Shown here piece after piece: positions 23,533 through 36,329 of a stretch of DNA of 64,000 nt. Both the position numbers and the translations under genes were made by a program. Location: contig OX419756.1 in the NCBI GenBank assembly GCA_948567375.1, positions 57,364,333 through 57,428,332 of the forward strand. Reading direction: 5' to 3'. The DNA comes from Lunularia cruciata. Taxonomy: Eukaryota; Streptophyta; Marchantiopsida; Lunulariales; Lunulariaceae. Under the pieces are notes generated by a model. It was not told the DNA's origin, did no database searches, and worked only from the letters and a program-made list of their open reading frames with translations. Position 1 is the stretch's first letter, and each line of letters starts with the position of its first letter.

Positions 23533-23998
23533 GTAACAATAAAAAAAACACAAGATTGTGACACTTCTCTTCAATTCTGGTCATTTCTTACCCATATTCC
23601 CAAGAGAAGGACCTATTATTTTCCATTATATCACTTTTGGTTGATATTAGGTTAAAATACTATGCAAGAAAGTATTAAGGAAGAAGAAAAATTCCATGCC
23701 AACTTAAGTCCATAAAGGATTGAAACTCCAAGTCAAGAACTACAATGTACTCATATGTAGAACATGTAACAATAAACAAATCACAAGATTGTCATACTTC
23801 TCTTCAATTTTGGTCACTTCTTACTTGTATCCTTGAGAGAAAGACATATTAATTACCATTATATCACTTTTTGATCAATATTGTGTTATCACACTATGAA
23901 GACAGGTATTAAGGAAGAGGAAGAATACCTTCGTAACTTACAAGCCCATTAAGAATTGGATCTCCAATTCAAGCATTGCAAAGTGCATGAGTACATAA
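23533..23998 (+). repeat. Tandem duplication, two units of about 233 bp
   Basis: Units start at 23533 and 23766 (GTAACAAT...). Shared blocks include CACAAGATTGT, ACTTCTCTTCAATT.TGGTCA, CATTATATCACTTTT and GTATTAAGGAAGA, at about 80 percent identity by eye. A third, partial copy lies at 28585-28705. Confidence 0.85.
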
Positions 23999-23999
23999 G

Positions 24000-25199
24000 A
24001 AGCAATGAAAGCAAAGTTGTGAACTATGTGTTATCTATACTAGTATAAATTGATATTTTTATTTGGTAGATCTTATCTTTATAATTGTTTATTCTTGAGT
24101 AAACAAAAATTAGATTGATTATACTCACTCTATCTTTGTTATTGGTACCCATAACGGAGTAGAATTTACACAAAAATAAATATAGATTTAGTAGAAATAG
24201 ATGTCATATAAAAAATATTTTATGAATTTTGGATGACGATTTAAAAGGTATATTAGAGTAGAGAAAGCATATAGTTGGAGAGACATGTTTGATAGTCAAA
24301 ATTATAGACTAAACAACTCAATCTTAAGTCAACGGTTATTATAAAATCACTAATTTATAAAGCATCTCTAAACAACAACAAGGTAAAAATTAACTAATCA
24401 CAACTTAAATGAAAAGATGTTCAAATAGAAGGAACAAAGAAGAAAATATATACCACTATATTACTTATTTGACCAATAAGAAACAAAAGTAACAAATAAA
24501 ACCCAAACTATCTAAAGAGATTAGGGCAATGCTAATTAATGCATTTATTTGTGGGGTTCAAAAGCAATAAGAAAAGAAATATACATCATAAAACTTGCAC
24601 TAATTTTCTTAAAGAGTGGAAGAAGAACTTGAAGAACAGAATGCCACATATCTACTAACATCAAATCCATTAAAAGTGTAACTGGCAGGGCTATAAGAGA
24701 TATAATGGTCAAACATTGGTATAGATATTTAGATATTGAATATATTATATAATTTTATTTAGTCTAATTTATTAGTATTCCTACTCAGTCCTAATATTTA
24801 GCAATCTTTGATCATACTTACTGTTTAGTTTTTTTTTACTAATTTCTAGGCATCTTCTACAACTATGGACTTTTTGTCTTAACTTTTTTTCTTTGTTTCT
24901 TATTTTGGTATGTGTATTAAACAGTTTGATTAAGTCTAAATTTTTTTGTAGTTCTTACTCAATGTTAATATTATGGATTAAACTTGGAATTGACCAAAGT
25001 TAATTTCTAGATCACAAAGGACTAATTCTTAATATTTTAATTTATTCTGAGTATTTAAAATTTATATTATTAAATAAATTATAACGTTAATCTTGTAGTC
25101 TTCTAGTCAAATGTGTAACATCTAAGACACATTAATTTTATTCTTTTAATAAGATATATTGTATTTTTATCATTTTGAAGTAAATAGAGATAGTAAAGA
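24000..25199. other. AT-rich stretch, nothing recognisable
   Basis: High A+T with long T and A runs. No gene, inverted repeat pair or mobile-element motif seen. Confidence 0.6.
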
Positions 25200-27600
25200 A
25201 ACCTTTTGAGATTTTGGAAGGGAGATTGTATTGCAGGTTGGATTACCTCAAGGGCCGGAAGTTGGAGTTCTTGCTATGGGTTTAAAGTCTTGTGGATGTC
25301 TCAGTGCTAGAAGAAATTTGTGCTAATATATATATGAGTGGCAAAAGGCTAAGGGCATGTCCAACCATGTGGATAGAAGATCACTGGCAATAGGTATTGG
25401 GGAGAGACTGCTCACCGTTTGGATAGATTCATATGGGAATGCCATACGGTCATCCAAGCAAGGAATTGAAGGATAGGATTGATGGCTTGTTTGTAGGGGA
25501 AAATTTGACAAATGAAGATTAGATAGAGGATCTCAAGGACCCAATTTGATGAGTCATCACCAAGACTATCACAAAGTCTTTTAGGTTGAAAAGGACACCC
25601 TATGTAAACCTCAACTAGGCCACCTTCTTTCAAATTTTACACAAACAATGATCAATGAGTTGGGCAAGGATGTTTTGAGAGCATGTGAACAAGCTATTGG
25701 ATTATATAACTAAAGGTGCCCCACAATTGCTGCTCCATTGGTGTTACATTTCTACATAGGGATGGGTCTCGAGGAGGAGAAGGAGAAATACCTTGGTCAC
25801 TTCTACCACCATAAGTATTTCAACAGACATCAAGACATGCCCAAGGAAATAATAAAGTCCACAATGCAAACAAGAGTTTGCTTGTACTACAAAATTTGTG
25901 TTGGTTATATAGACCGATGATATGATCCTCATACAAAAGGAGGAGACTATAGCTAGGTCAAAGGTTCAAGCTTCAAAAAATGCAAACAAGTAATGCAAAA
26001 AATAGAAGTATTATTTAGCCTTAGTGGAAGCCAAAATGGCCCTAAAAATGATGGAGAAATGGAAGAACAAGAAGCACTCAAGCAAGCTTCCCCACCAAAA
26101 AGTAGAATGGAGAGAGACAACAAGGAGGTGGGAAGTGACAAATCCTTCACTTGGATCTCATCGCCATATAGTGAAGAAGTATAGATAGTGGCCAGCAATG
26201 ACAAGGCCCAATCATTGCTGTCTATAATGGATGAGACCACAAAGTCCTTCTTGTTAAAGGGAAAGAACCAAAGGAAGAAGATGAAGGTTCTCCTATTTCT
26301 AATATGAGACCATTGCAGACCTTAGCCTTCATTGACCTCGTTTTAGGGATGTGGAAAAAGGAGATGGATTACTTGTGAAGGAAAACAACACAAGACAAGA
26401 CAAACCTAAAGCCACAAGCTTTGAGTGTAGTCTAAGCTTTGAATTATCCCTAAGGGATAAATCAGTCTCCACACCAATGGAAGAGCCACCAAACAAACAA
26501 GTGCTAGTTGAAACAAGGGTGGAAGAGCTAGGAAATATACGGCCCCCCCTCCCTCCCTCCAAAGCCAATATCACCAACAAACCAACCTGAATAGCATTGG
26601 CTTGGGCTAACAGCCTAGAACAACCAACAAAAATCACCATGACCAAATCCTTCTCCAATCGAGTATGATACAAAGGGAAATCCATTGTATGCTTAACTAC
26701 AATATAGGTGGTGAATGTGGTCACATCTACAATGAAAGCCTTGAAGGAGCTCCTACCTTTCTACAAATAACTCAATGCAATGGTTGAAAAACCTGTGGCA
26801 TTGGTCCATTACTTCCATCAAATGGTGCAATCAATGGCTCAAGAGAAAGTCCTCATCCAAAACAAGTTAAACAACACAACAACCCAAAATGTAAGAAAGG
26901 ACAAGGAATTGGAGAGGGTTTAGATGGACAAATAGCAACAACACAAGCAATACAAATGCTGTTCACTTGGCTAAAAGATGAAGTTGACAAACTCAGTCTT
27001 GATGTCTTCCACCAATGCAAAAAGTACAAGGATGAGCTACAAGTACAAAATGAAAAACTCCAAAGCCTATGAACCAAACTCAATAAAGCCTTTACTTACA
27101 CAAAAATAGCAGAAATAAGGTATGACAACATCAAGAAAATAACCAACCCATGTATCTTGGACCGGACTACAAGTTTGTAGTGGCATCAAGAAAAAAATGT
27201 AGAGCAACAAAAAAAGCTCCTTAATGAAAAATGAGCCTATAGAACAAATGAACTAGGTTGCTCACAATGATTGAGCATACAACAATCCAACTTTGGATGA
27301 ATTGATGAAAATGGAAAACAAGAACCCCCAACATGCAAAGATGAAGGATCTTTGGACCCAAATCAACATGCTAGAACAAAAGGTGTACATAAATAACCAA
27401 CTAGAACAATGGAAATCAAAGGACATACAACTACCAAGTTTGTAGAAACTAAATCCCACTTCAAACAACTCATTAAAAGATAATAGAAGGAGCTCATGGA
27501 GCTAATCCACATGTGTAACAAAACAAGCAATTTGTAACCAATAGAAGCTATTTGTACCAATGATATATGAAAGGCCTAAGGAAAAAGGACTAAGTATCAT
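25200..27600 (+). pseudogene. Second decayed charged, coiled-coil-like coding stretch
   Basis: Fragments of Lys/Gln/Asn-rich text on the + strand: a piece at 25993-26184 (GPKNDGEMEEQEALKQASPP), a piece at 26351-26590 with acidic and Pro-rich text, and helical heptad-like text through 27000-27500. A Pro-rich patch comes from a CCCCCCCTCCCTCCCTCC run near 26543. No domain known. Stops are frequent. The general order (globular start, charged linker, coiled coil) resembles the stretch at 20.85-22.98 kb. Confidence 0.3.
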
Positions 27601-28035
27601 CTCATAAAGACGATAGTTTAGGCCTCATAGTTGTAGATCTACTACATACTTTGTACTTAATAGTAGATATGATGCAAAAGCATTGTGTTACTTAGCCTAG
27701 GTAGACAACCACTTATCAAGGTGGCAATAGCTATGGCCCACCAATGCTTAAGGATTAGGTTTACGGTTAGTGGATAGGATATGATTAACACTAAGTGCCT
27801 TAGATGTAATTAGGAGATTGAAGCTCCTTGTAATCATTGGATTTCTCTACAAATAATTAGTAAAATGTATCAGGGGCTTAAGCCTAATGGCCACCATTTC
27901 TATTTGGTGCATCCTTCTTTTGGAGTAAATGAAGTTTATACCATCAAGACTCTCAAGTCTGTGTGTTAGGTTGCACTTTGTAATAGTGATTGCATGCTTA
28001 TTGGGAAGGGAGTGAAGAATCTTGACACATCAGTA

Positions 28036-28117
28036 GAAACATTTATGAGAGATATTTTATTCATGTGGAACCAGAGGAAACATTTATGAGAGAGATTTTA
28101 TTCATGTGGAACTAGAG
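28036..28117 (+). repeat. 41-bp tandem duplication
   Basis: Units 28036-28076 and 28077-28117 both read GAAACATTTATGAGAGA.ATT and continue to TTCATGTGGAAC.AGAG, with about two differences. This is a recent slippage-type duplication. Confidence 0.93.
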
Positions 28118-28584
28118 GGTGCAACTTTATGTACTCTATGGATGTTACAAACAATACATAACTAGGTGGTTGCATGCTAAGTGTATATCAAGTTATGTTG
28201 CCAAGAATGATTGGGCATCATTATCACTTCACCTCTTGTGATGTGGTACCTTCTTGGAATGGTGAAATGCTGCATTATGGTTGTAGGTGTCAAGGTGATC
28301 TGATCTGCACAAGATTTGTTTTTCACACATTCCCAAATACTACTCATAAAGCCTCAATCTTGTATAACTAAAACATGAAATGACTATAGATCATAAGTCT
28401 TAGGGACTATCACAACAATAGTTGAAAAAAATTTGGCCAAGCAAAAGGGGAAGGTATAGGAACTTTGTGGCAAAGTGATATTATTTCCAAATGCACCATT
28501 ACCTCTTGGAGTCTTTTAGACCCGATCTATTGTGAGATTCATATTTAGTTCATCACATTTGCATAATGTACCAAGGTTGGTGAC

Positions 28585-28705
28585 ATTACACTCTTTTGGG
28601 AAGCAACTTTGCACAAGAGGTTAAACAAAAAATAATCAATATTCATTACAATGACAATTTTCATCTCAATTTTAGTCATTTTTTACCCATATCCTTGAGG
28701 GAAGG
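28585..28705 (+). repeat. Partial dispersed copy of the 233-bp unit
   Basis: Shares CACAAGAGGTTAAAC, TCTCAATTTTAGTCATTTTT and ACCCATATCCTTGAGGGAAG with the first unit at 23.53 kb and with the bases just before it. The repeat therefore belongs to a dispersed family larger than the tandem pair. Confidence 0.65.
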
Positions 28706-28926
28706 TCTTAGTATTACTATTTATACTATTAATATATCAAAATTGGGCCGTCACAATTATAATGTAGAAATATCTAATATATGATTCATTCCATGTTCCA
28801 TTAATTTTTTATTATGCACTAGCTATTTAAAATATGGTATAAGTACCATATTTAAATGTCAATTACTTTATATTATATAGAAATATGTTACTTATCTATA
28901 TCCAAACATATATAAGAATATTATAC

Positions 28927-28932
<6 letters not shown>

Positions 28933-28975
<43 letters not shown>
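28933..28975. repeat. (AT)n microsatellite
   Basis: About 21 perfect AT units in a row. Confidence 0.97.
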
Positions 28976-28978
<3 letters not shown>

Positions 28979-28979
28979 T

Positions 28980-31660
28980 TAGAACTCATATATCAAAGAA
29001 TGAAAGTTATATGTTAATAATAAAGGTCACATGTCTAATACTATAACTTAAAAACCTAAATTCTGGGACCTAAAATGTCTGAATAAAAAACATAAAATGT
29101 AAAAAAAAACAACTCAAACCTCCAATATAATGAAGTAGATTTCTCATATTTGAAATAAAATTTGTTAATTTTTGTGATCCTAAATATCAAAAATTAACAA
29201 ACAAAATGAATAATTCAAGGGGAAATCTGATTTTGCTGAATAATTAGACCTCGGATTGTCTACTTTAGAAGCATGGATTCCAACATTGATTTCATTTTGA
29301 AGTTGGACTATTATGTTTATGGAGGTTAATAAAAAAAATATTAACAATGGAAGTATATGATGTTCTTTTGGGGAGTGCATTAAAATCCATGATGTTATTA
29401 AAAGTACAATATTACAATCTATTTTCTCAACTTTAGCTTAAATGTTGGTTTAACTTGTTAGATCTCACTCTAGAAAGATTAGAATTCATATTAATATTAT
29501 CATCATTGATGGATGTGACCTATATTTTATGTGATGATTGCTAATTTCTGATCAGTAGAGTACTTGACATAAGTACTTGACCTAAGCAAAGGTAAAAATA
29601 AAAGTAGAAGGCAAACAAGAGTTGTGACTTGAATAAGGATTACCAATATATACTTTAAGATGTTATAAGATAGAATAATTTCAATTAAAGTTACTTTTCA
29701 TATATTTTTTTATTTTGTAATTTATCATGTATTCTACCTCTAGAAGAGACAAAGTGAATGAATTATAAGCTGTACTTGATGAATTTTAAGGCACAAAGGT
29801 CTTGTTCATTAAGACACATCTTCTTTTTGCACTTTTTAGTACCTTTTGTTTTATTCTTTTTCTTACTGGTTGGTGCCTTGTATTCCCTTTTATTTTCCTA
29901 GGGTTATACTACTTGGCTTTGTTGCCCTTTAAATTAATATCTTTGGAAGAAATCAAAGCTACTGATTAGGGAGGTTAAATAAGCGAGCTAAATATAATAG
30001 ATATAAGCATAGTTATAATTTACTAAAACTAATCAAACTAAGGATGAGGAAAAAAATTAGCCTACTTATTTTCATACATACTTCTATTAGTCATACCTAA
30101 TATTAATAAAACACAAATATCCACGTGTGGATTATATTTAATTCAGATTGATTGTGATTTGCAAGCTAAAAAGAGGTTATGTGAGTTTATCATAAAACTC
30201 GGGTGAGGTTATTGGGGCTCCTTTAGCATTATCATGGATAACACTATTCTTAGAGCAGAATAATAGCACGCTTATACTCTTCTTAGGCTTATCGGAGAGT
30301 GAGAGTGAGGTTTACGTGTTAGATTCGGAAAAGTTAATTAGTGTTATGTATGTTATAGGCAAGAAAGTAAAAATAAGTGCTGCTTGTCACAAAAACTGAT
30401 AGAATAAAAAAAATATTCTATGCTGTTGGCATTTCAATAATAACTATTGCACCACCTATAAAAACCCCATAGTAAATTTTGTATTGTATGAAATTTTTAT
30501 GTGTAGCATATGGGGGGTATTTGGAGTTTTTATAGGTCCTTGCACATAGACATAAAATATTTGAGGGTACTAGAAATTGTAATCCATCACATTTTACAAC
30601 AAATGGGTGCTTCATAAATTTTTATTGCAGTACGGATGTATTAATCAAGCACCTCAATCAATCTGTCAAATTTTTTAATGCAAAATTCTTGCATGCGGGG
30701 AGCATGCAAGTTGATGATGAGGAGAAGAAGACTCTTTGGTGAGTGAAATTTGAATGGATTAGAGAAACTCTCAAGGAATGATGTTGAAGAATTGATAGAT
30801 AATTTGAGTAAGTGATTGCATAGATTGCAAAGTTCCTACTGAGATTATAAAGAAAGTCAGGATGCTTGTATAAGGGATTGAGTATGGCATCTGATCTATG
30901 AGGGGATTAAGAAAGGGATAGTGCTTGAACATTAGGGGTTTTTGAAATGGATAGTGCTTGACAAGGAGTGTCTATTTGAAAGTGATCATGCCTCTTGTAT
31001 ATTTGTGAGATGCTTTTTGAAAATGATGTGTGCTTTTGTAAGAGTATATTTCAAAGCTTTTTGAAAAATCTGAGAAGGTAGGAGTATTTGTGAGAGGTTT
31101 TTTGGAACGGATTTTGTTCTTTTGGATGTGAGAGTATTTTTGAGAAGCTTTTTGAAAAAGATTGTGTGAAGAAAATTGAGCAATTTAGCTTTGAGGAGAG
31201 TGAAGTCAAGTGAAGTGGGATAGAATTGAGCACGCCATAGAGGTTGGGTGAGACAAAGATATTGATATCACAAGAGATTGGGGACACAGCAAAACAAAGA
31301 TGAGATAGAGAAGTCTATATCTCAACAAATCCCGAGAGATTGCAAACACACTAGAGATATAGACTTTGATATCTGGAAGATTGTGGATGCAAGAGAGACT
31401 TGAGACTATCAAGGTGCTTTCAGAAGAAATGGTTCATCACCATGCACCTCAGTAGTTTGCGCACTGAGTTGACAAATGAGATAAAGAAGTGTATGTAGGA
31501 GCAATTGGCACTTTGGCAAGGTTAGTTTGATAATCAGTAGCTTGAGTCTGATAAAAATAGCACGAATGAGTTTTGGAATGTAGATGAGTTGATGGATGAG
31601 ATTGAATGGGAAGATGATGCACATCAAGGAAGGAAATTACTCTTAAAGTGCTAGGATTTT
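28980..31660. other. AT-rich stretch, no recognised gene
   Basis: No domain found. Imperfect tandem repeats of about 55 bases lie at 31000-31175, with the recurring core GAAGCTTTTTGAAAA.GAT. They code fortuitously for short - strand frames. Confidence 0.5.
31000..31175 (+). repeat. Imperfect tandem repeat, about 55-bp period
   Basis: Three to four units share GTGAGA.GCTTTTTGAAAA followed by a GTGTG or TTTTG-rich spacer, separated by AGAGTATTT. Confidence 0.6.
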
Positions 31661-31669
31661 GCACATTCT

Positions 31670-32220
31670 ATGCATTACTTGGAGGATAAAATTTATCTAG
31701 GTTGGCAATGTGAATTTATTTTTGTGTTGTTCAAAAATCTAGACCCATGTCCATTTAAAAAATTGATAAGAATGGATGTGAAGTACTTCTATACTTTATT
31801 GGAACTCATTAGAGATCATGTTTTTTTCAAGAGTAGATGGGGGAGGAACCAAGCTCCATTGTGGATCCAACTTGCAATTGCATCAGACAGATTTGAGCAC
31901 AATGGGAATGGCATTTTTTTTGGCAAGAGTAACTTATATGTGGGGTTCTAGATATTAATTATAGATCCACTACATGATTTATAGATAGAGTTATCATTGC
32001 TATTCTAGAAAATCTTGCAAAGGAGGTGGTTTGGCAGAATGATGAGGAGAGAGAGAGAGGATTTCAAAGGTTTTCTTGGGTGCATGGGATTGGTGATCAA
32101 GACTCTTCTCTTGTTGGTCCAATGACCCAAAATTGATGGTGAAATGTACTATAGCAAGAAAGGCTCTTATTCTCTCAATGGATAAATTATTTGTGATGAT
32201 AAGAGAAGAATAACTCATTT
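31670..32220 (+). pseudogene. PIF/Harbinger-like transposase remnant
   Basis: An open frame at 31670-31951 reads like the N-terminal half of plant Harbinger (DDE_Tnp_4) transposases: MDVKYFYTLLELIRDHVFF, WIQLAIASDRFEHNGNGIFFGKS, then VGF where the family has FG.S.GTV. Farther on, EERERGFQRFSWVHGIGDQD (about 32040-32105) parallels the family's EER..I..RF....GFPGC.G..DGT, where the first catalytic Asp would lie. Frame changes and stops separate the pieces. Later catalytic motifs cannot be found. No inverted repeats with a TTA-type target duplication were located, so element ends are unknown. The enzyme family moves DNA by cut and paste. Confidence 0.62.
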
Positions 32221-34440
32221 ATCCTCAAGTTAGAGATTTCTCTTTGTTCCTTGAGGTTTTGGTTTTATTTATAATTTCTGAGTGAGGGCAGATCCAAGTT
32301 GCAATGTGTTATGAATGTGAGTTGTTGTTTTCTCAATGTGATTATTAAAAATGTTGTGAGAGCTTATCAAAGTCATTGTGAGGATGTGGTTGTACTCATC
32401 AAAGTTTGAGTTTTAAAATGCCTTGTGGGAGATATTATGAGGTATTGTTCAAAGTGAGTAGCTTGTGAGGATTCTTTTCATGTTGAGCGTTAAACAATGA
32501 GATGTTCACTAGCATTATTTTCAAGGGAATTATAAGGCCTGAATTGGAAAGTGCTTATTAGAGTTTTGTGATGTGTGCAAATTTAGGTTGATTTCTCACC
32601 CTTTAAAGATTGGTTTATCACACTTATATACTCTATTGTTATTATGCAAGGATGTCTTGATCTTGCCATGACATGAATTTTATAAAGAAGTCTCCATAAT
32701 CAAGGATTTTGAATCAATAAGGAGATGATAATTCTTTCAAACATCACCAATATCTACTCAAAGATCTGGGTTATGTTCATATGAGCTCTAACACCCATTT
32801 GTGCATGTATGTGCTATTGTGATATTTAATTTGGTATTATAATTACTTGAGAGATATTATTTATATAGAGATAAAGGATGGTTCTACATTGGTCATCATT
32901 AGCTAAATTTAGTCATAGCTAAAAAAGAGAGAACCTTACTTTAGAAGAAGTAGAAAAGATGAGCACAACTATTTTGGATTCTAGTGTGTGAGATATATTA
33001 TAGGAATTCATTAGGATAGAGAAGTTTCAAACCCAAGAAGCAAAGAGTTGATACCACAAAGGATTGATAAGGAGAGTTAGGAGAGTTAGGAGAGTGTCAT
33101 ATGAGTTCACTTTCAAAGATCAGGTTTGAAGGAAGACCAGTTTCAAAGGACGTATGTCATAGAAGTTTTGAAGTTTCACAAGAACTCAATAATCAATAGG
33201 AAGAGAACTTGATAATTAGGAGGGAAAGAGTTTTGGGAGACAACTATGAGATAGCTTGGTAATTTGGAGTGTGTTTAGGAGAGAATTGGGAGGGAGTTTA
33301 GGAGGAAAACTATGGGAAGCCCAAAAACTGAACAAGCAGAAGACAAAGAGCGATACAAAGATAAGAGAACTTGAGAAATTCAAGGTAGTTTGTTCAAGAA
33401 GAGAAGGTGAAATAGAGAATTGATAGGGAGTTTAGGACTTAATTTTTTAAAGGAGATTTAGTGGAAAGGAAAAAGTTAAGACTAGATAATAGATATCCTT
33501 GATTATGAAAAGGTTTGGGATATGCCTAACATGGAAGATTTCCATGAGTGAAAATGGTTGATTGGCCATCACTTGATAGCAGATAGCATGACATTCATCT
33601 GATGGGCTTGGATGATTAAGGAGCAAATTTGACATGTGGTGAAATTTGGGAGTACAATTTAGCTAAATTAAGATTGAAGGTGATGATTGGTCTTCATTAC
33701 CCATGTCCTCACATGAGTTTTTTTGTCTAATTCAATGTCTATTTGATTATATAATGCATGTACACTATCATTTCAAAATTGTCAAGACTAACAAAACTCT
33801 AGCAAAACAAGCATGAGAAGGTGAGACACTAGTATCAATGAATCAAAACCCTAAACCTTGTGTCAAAACCTAGCAAACCCCACTAGGTAGCAAAAACATA
33901 GCATCTATACTACAAAACCCGACTGGAAATATGAGTTGTAAAAAAATCTTGACAAAATTGTTGTGAAACTTGGATAAGTAGCAAAAGCCGTATGAAAATC
34001 CACCACTAGTAGTAGTAGTAGCAGAAAACTGTAATTAAACCCAAGTAGACTGGTGATACCCTAGCTATACTAGTCCCAACAAAAAAACTCAAGTTAAATC
34101 TGAGCCAGTGCAATAAAATTCTAGTGAAACCTTAGCAATACCAACACATTTGCAGTGATGCTTTGGGAAAATTGGCAAAACCCAACCTTCTTCTACTTCA
34201 ATTTTTTGCCTTCAGTTTTATCTTGGACCCAGATTCTTTTGTGCATGTTTTTATATGATGAATTTTGCTGAGAATTTCATGGATTGCAAATTTTTTGGTG
34301 CACAAAGTTTGCCTGCTCACTGGTGGGAGATACACACATAGGTGTGATCAATGAGTGACCTTTCACCTGAATTTGGAGGTGATTTGACAAGGATTTGCTG
34401 TATCACAGGGTAGGAGGAGCAAGAAGTTGGTACCTTACGA
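32221..34440. other. No recognisable gene
   Basis: Purine-rich decayed sequence with a short GAGAGTTAG triplication near 33078. From 33790 to 34160 it becomes A/C-rich with many CAAAACCC-type words and a short (TAG)n run near 34007. No domain seen. Confidence 0.5.
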
Positions 34441-34499
34441 TTGAGTGCAAGATTGGTTTCTTGTTAGAGATCACACGACACATATGTATCTAGAAAAGT

Positions 34500-36100
34500 G
34501 TGTGTACAAAGCATGGCACCCTTTTTTATAGATGATGGGAGCTTTTCTTGTCCCAAGTAGGAAGCCTAAGATGGTTCATGGATACATTGCCTTGAATGTA
34601 AAGTCTAAGGTAGAGAGGTTGAGAGTGGAGTTGCAACAAGCACAAGATGATTGTGATTAGGCTGAGCTCATGTTACAAGTAATTAGTGCAAAGTTGGCCT
34701 TTGTGCATAAATAGATTCATCACCTAGATGGCCATTGGTTCAACGTGACCTTTGTGGGTTGGTTTCTCACCCATGTATTCATGGAGGAGGATGATGTGTT
34801 CTATGAGTCTACCACCAAGGTGGTTCATCAAGAGATCCATGAATCCGACAAGGATCAAGATAAGGAGGGAGGGTGAGTGAGTAAGGAGTTAAAGTATTAC
34901 TTTGAAAACCATATGTTTTCTCACTTGTACTTTCCTCCTCTTTAATAATTGGCATCACTACTCTTGTGACTCTTGTGTTGGCATTAGACATTATATGCTT
35001 GTATATGTTTTTTTTCCAAAATTGATGAGGTATTTGTATATCTTGTATTTTGTATATGGTTTTCCTTGAAATCTTGAGTTTGTTAATGGTTTTCATATAG
35101 TTTGATATGAGTTTGCACTCAATTTATGCACAAGTAACCATGTCTAGGTGGATCCTCTAGAGGACTTCATAGTAGATGCCATGGTGATAAGTAGAATTGA
35201 TGCCTTAGCTGATATTTTAAGAGGAGGTGTTGACACAATAAGGGATGTTGCTTTCTCATCACATGGACTCACTTATGACTTGTATACCACAAAGAGAGAC
35301 CATGTAGTGAGTGAGAAGGCAAGAGAGTAGTCAAGCAGCTAGCTAGGGAGGAAAACACCGGCATGGAGGCCTAATAGATGGGACTTTAATGGAGGACTAC
35401 AAGTGGACCGGACGCTAGGACTTTGAAAGATATAGATAACATTAACATAGACCTAAAATAGAAAATTGTGAGGAGAGGAAGCACTTAGTGCTAGAGAGAG
35501 AGAGAATTTAGTGGGGGACTTAGAGGCTAGAGAGCAAGGTCTTCTGGAGAAGGAGTGCCTGGTTGGCAACTTGGAAGAGAGGGAGAGAGTTTTTTGTAAG
35601 AGGGAGCATGGTATAGGAGATTAGGTGGTGAGGAAGTGCTCTTTGGTTGAGAGGGAGGGTTTTATTAGTGCTCTAGCAATTGGAGAGAGTGCTAGAATTG
35701 CTAGATGAGCTAACTTAAATATGCTTCTAGCTTGGAGGGAGTTGATGGCCGATGGTTATGAGAGGCATGAGGACCGTTACAAGCATAAGTTTATGCTTAC
35801 TATACAGAGAGTGGAGAGAGCCCAAGTTGAGTTATGTAGGATGAAAGTGTAGTTAGATGAGATTACCATTGCATTGGAGAGAGCATATGAGGAGGTGAGG
35901 ACTAGGAGATCCCTAATAGATATAGCGTTGTATATGAGGACTCAAATAGACATTAGAGAGATGATCACTAGATATAGGTGTAATGGGATAGAAGTATGGT
36001 CTCAAGATAAACAAATAGAGTCTCATATGTATAGTGGGCCTATGGGAGAGCCTAGCATGATGACTAGTGACATAGACATTGTAGCATGGAGACCCTAATT
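34500..36100 (+). pseudogene. Decayed coiled-coil-like coding stretch upstream of phosphatase-like remnant
   Basis: Fragments on the + strand: VKSKVERLRVELQQAQDDCD near 34600; a 60-codon piece at 35148-35330 (DPLEDFIVDAMVISRIDALA); heptad-like text at 35750-35870; and a 74-codon open piece at 35874-36098 (ERAYEEVRTRRSLIDIALYM). No known domain. It ends about 240 bases before the phosphatase-like remnant on the same strand and could be the front of the same ancient gene or repeat. Confidence 0.35.
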
Positions 36101-36329
36101 GTTGAATGATCTTGCATATCCACCCAATTTAAGCCATAACCCAAAGAGATTGAGTGGCTAGAGAAGAGGACAACTTTTCACATATGAACTATCTAGAATT
36201 TCTATGATGAGGCAAAGGTTGAGCTTTACTTGATAGTTTATTCCTTGCTTCATTTGCTCTCATGAAAGATGGAGGAAGATTTTGGTACTAGATATTGGTT
36301 GTTTGGTAGATATCATCTAAGATAGTAGT

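Larger units (their letters stand above)
27601..28931. other. Gene-free stretch with small repeats
   Basis: Contains the 41-bp tandem pair at 28036 and the partial copy of the 233-bp unit at 28585-28705. Otherwise nothing recognised. Confidence 0.55.
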
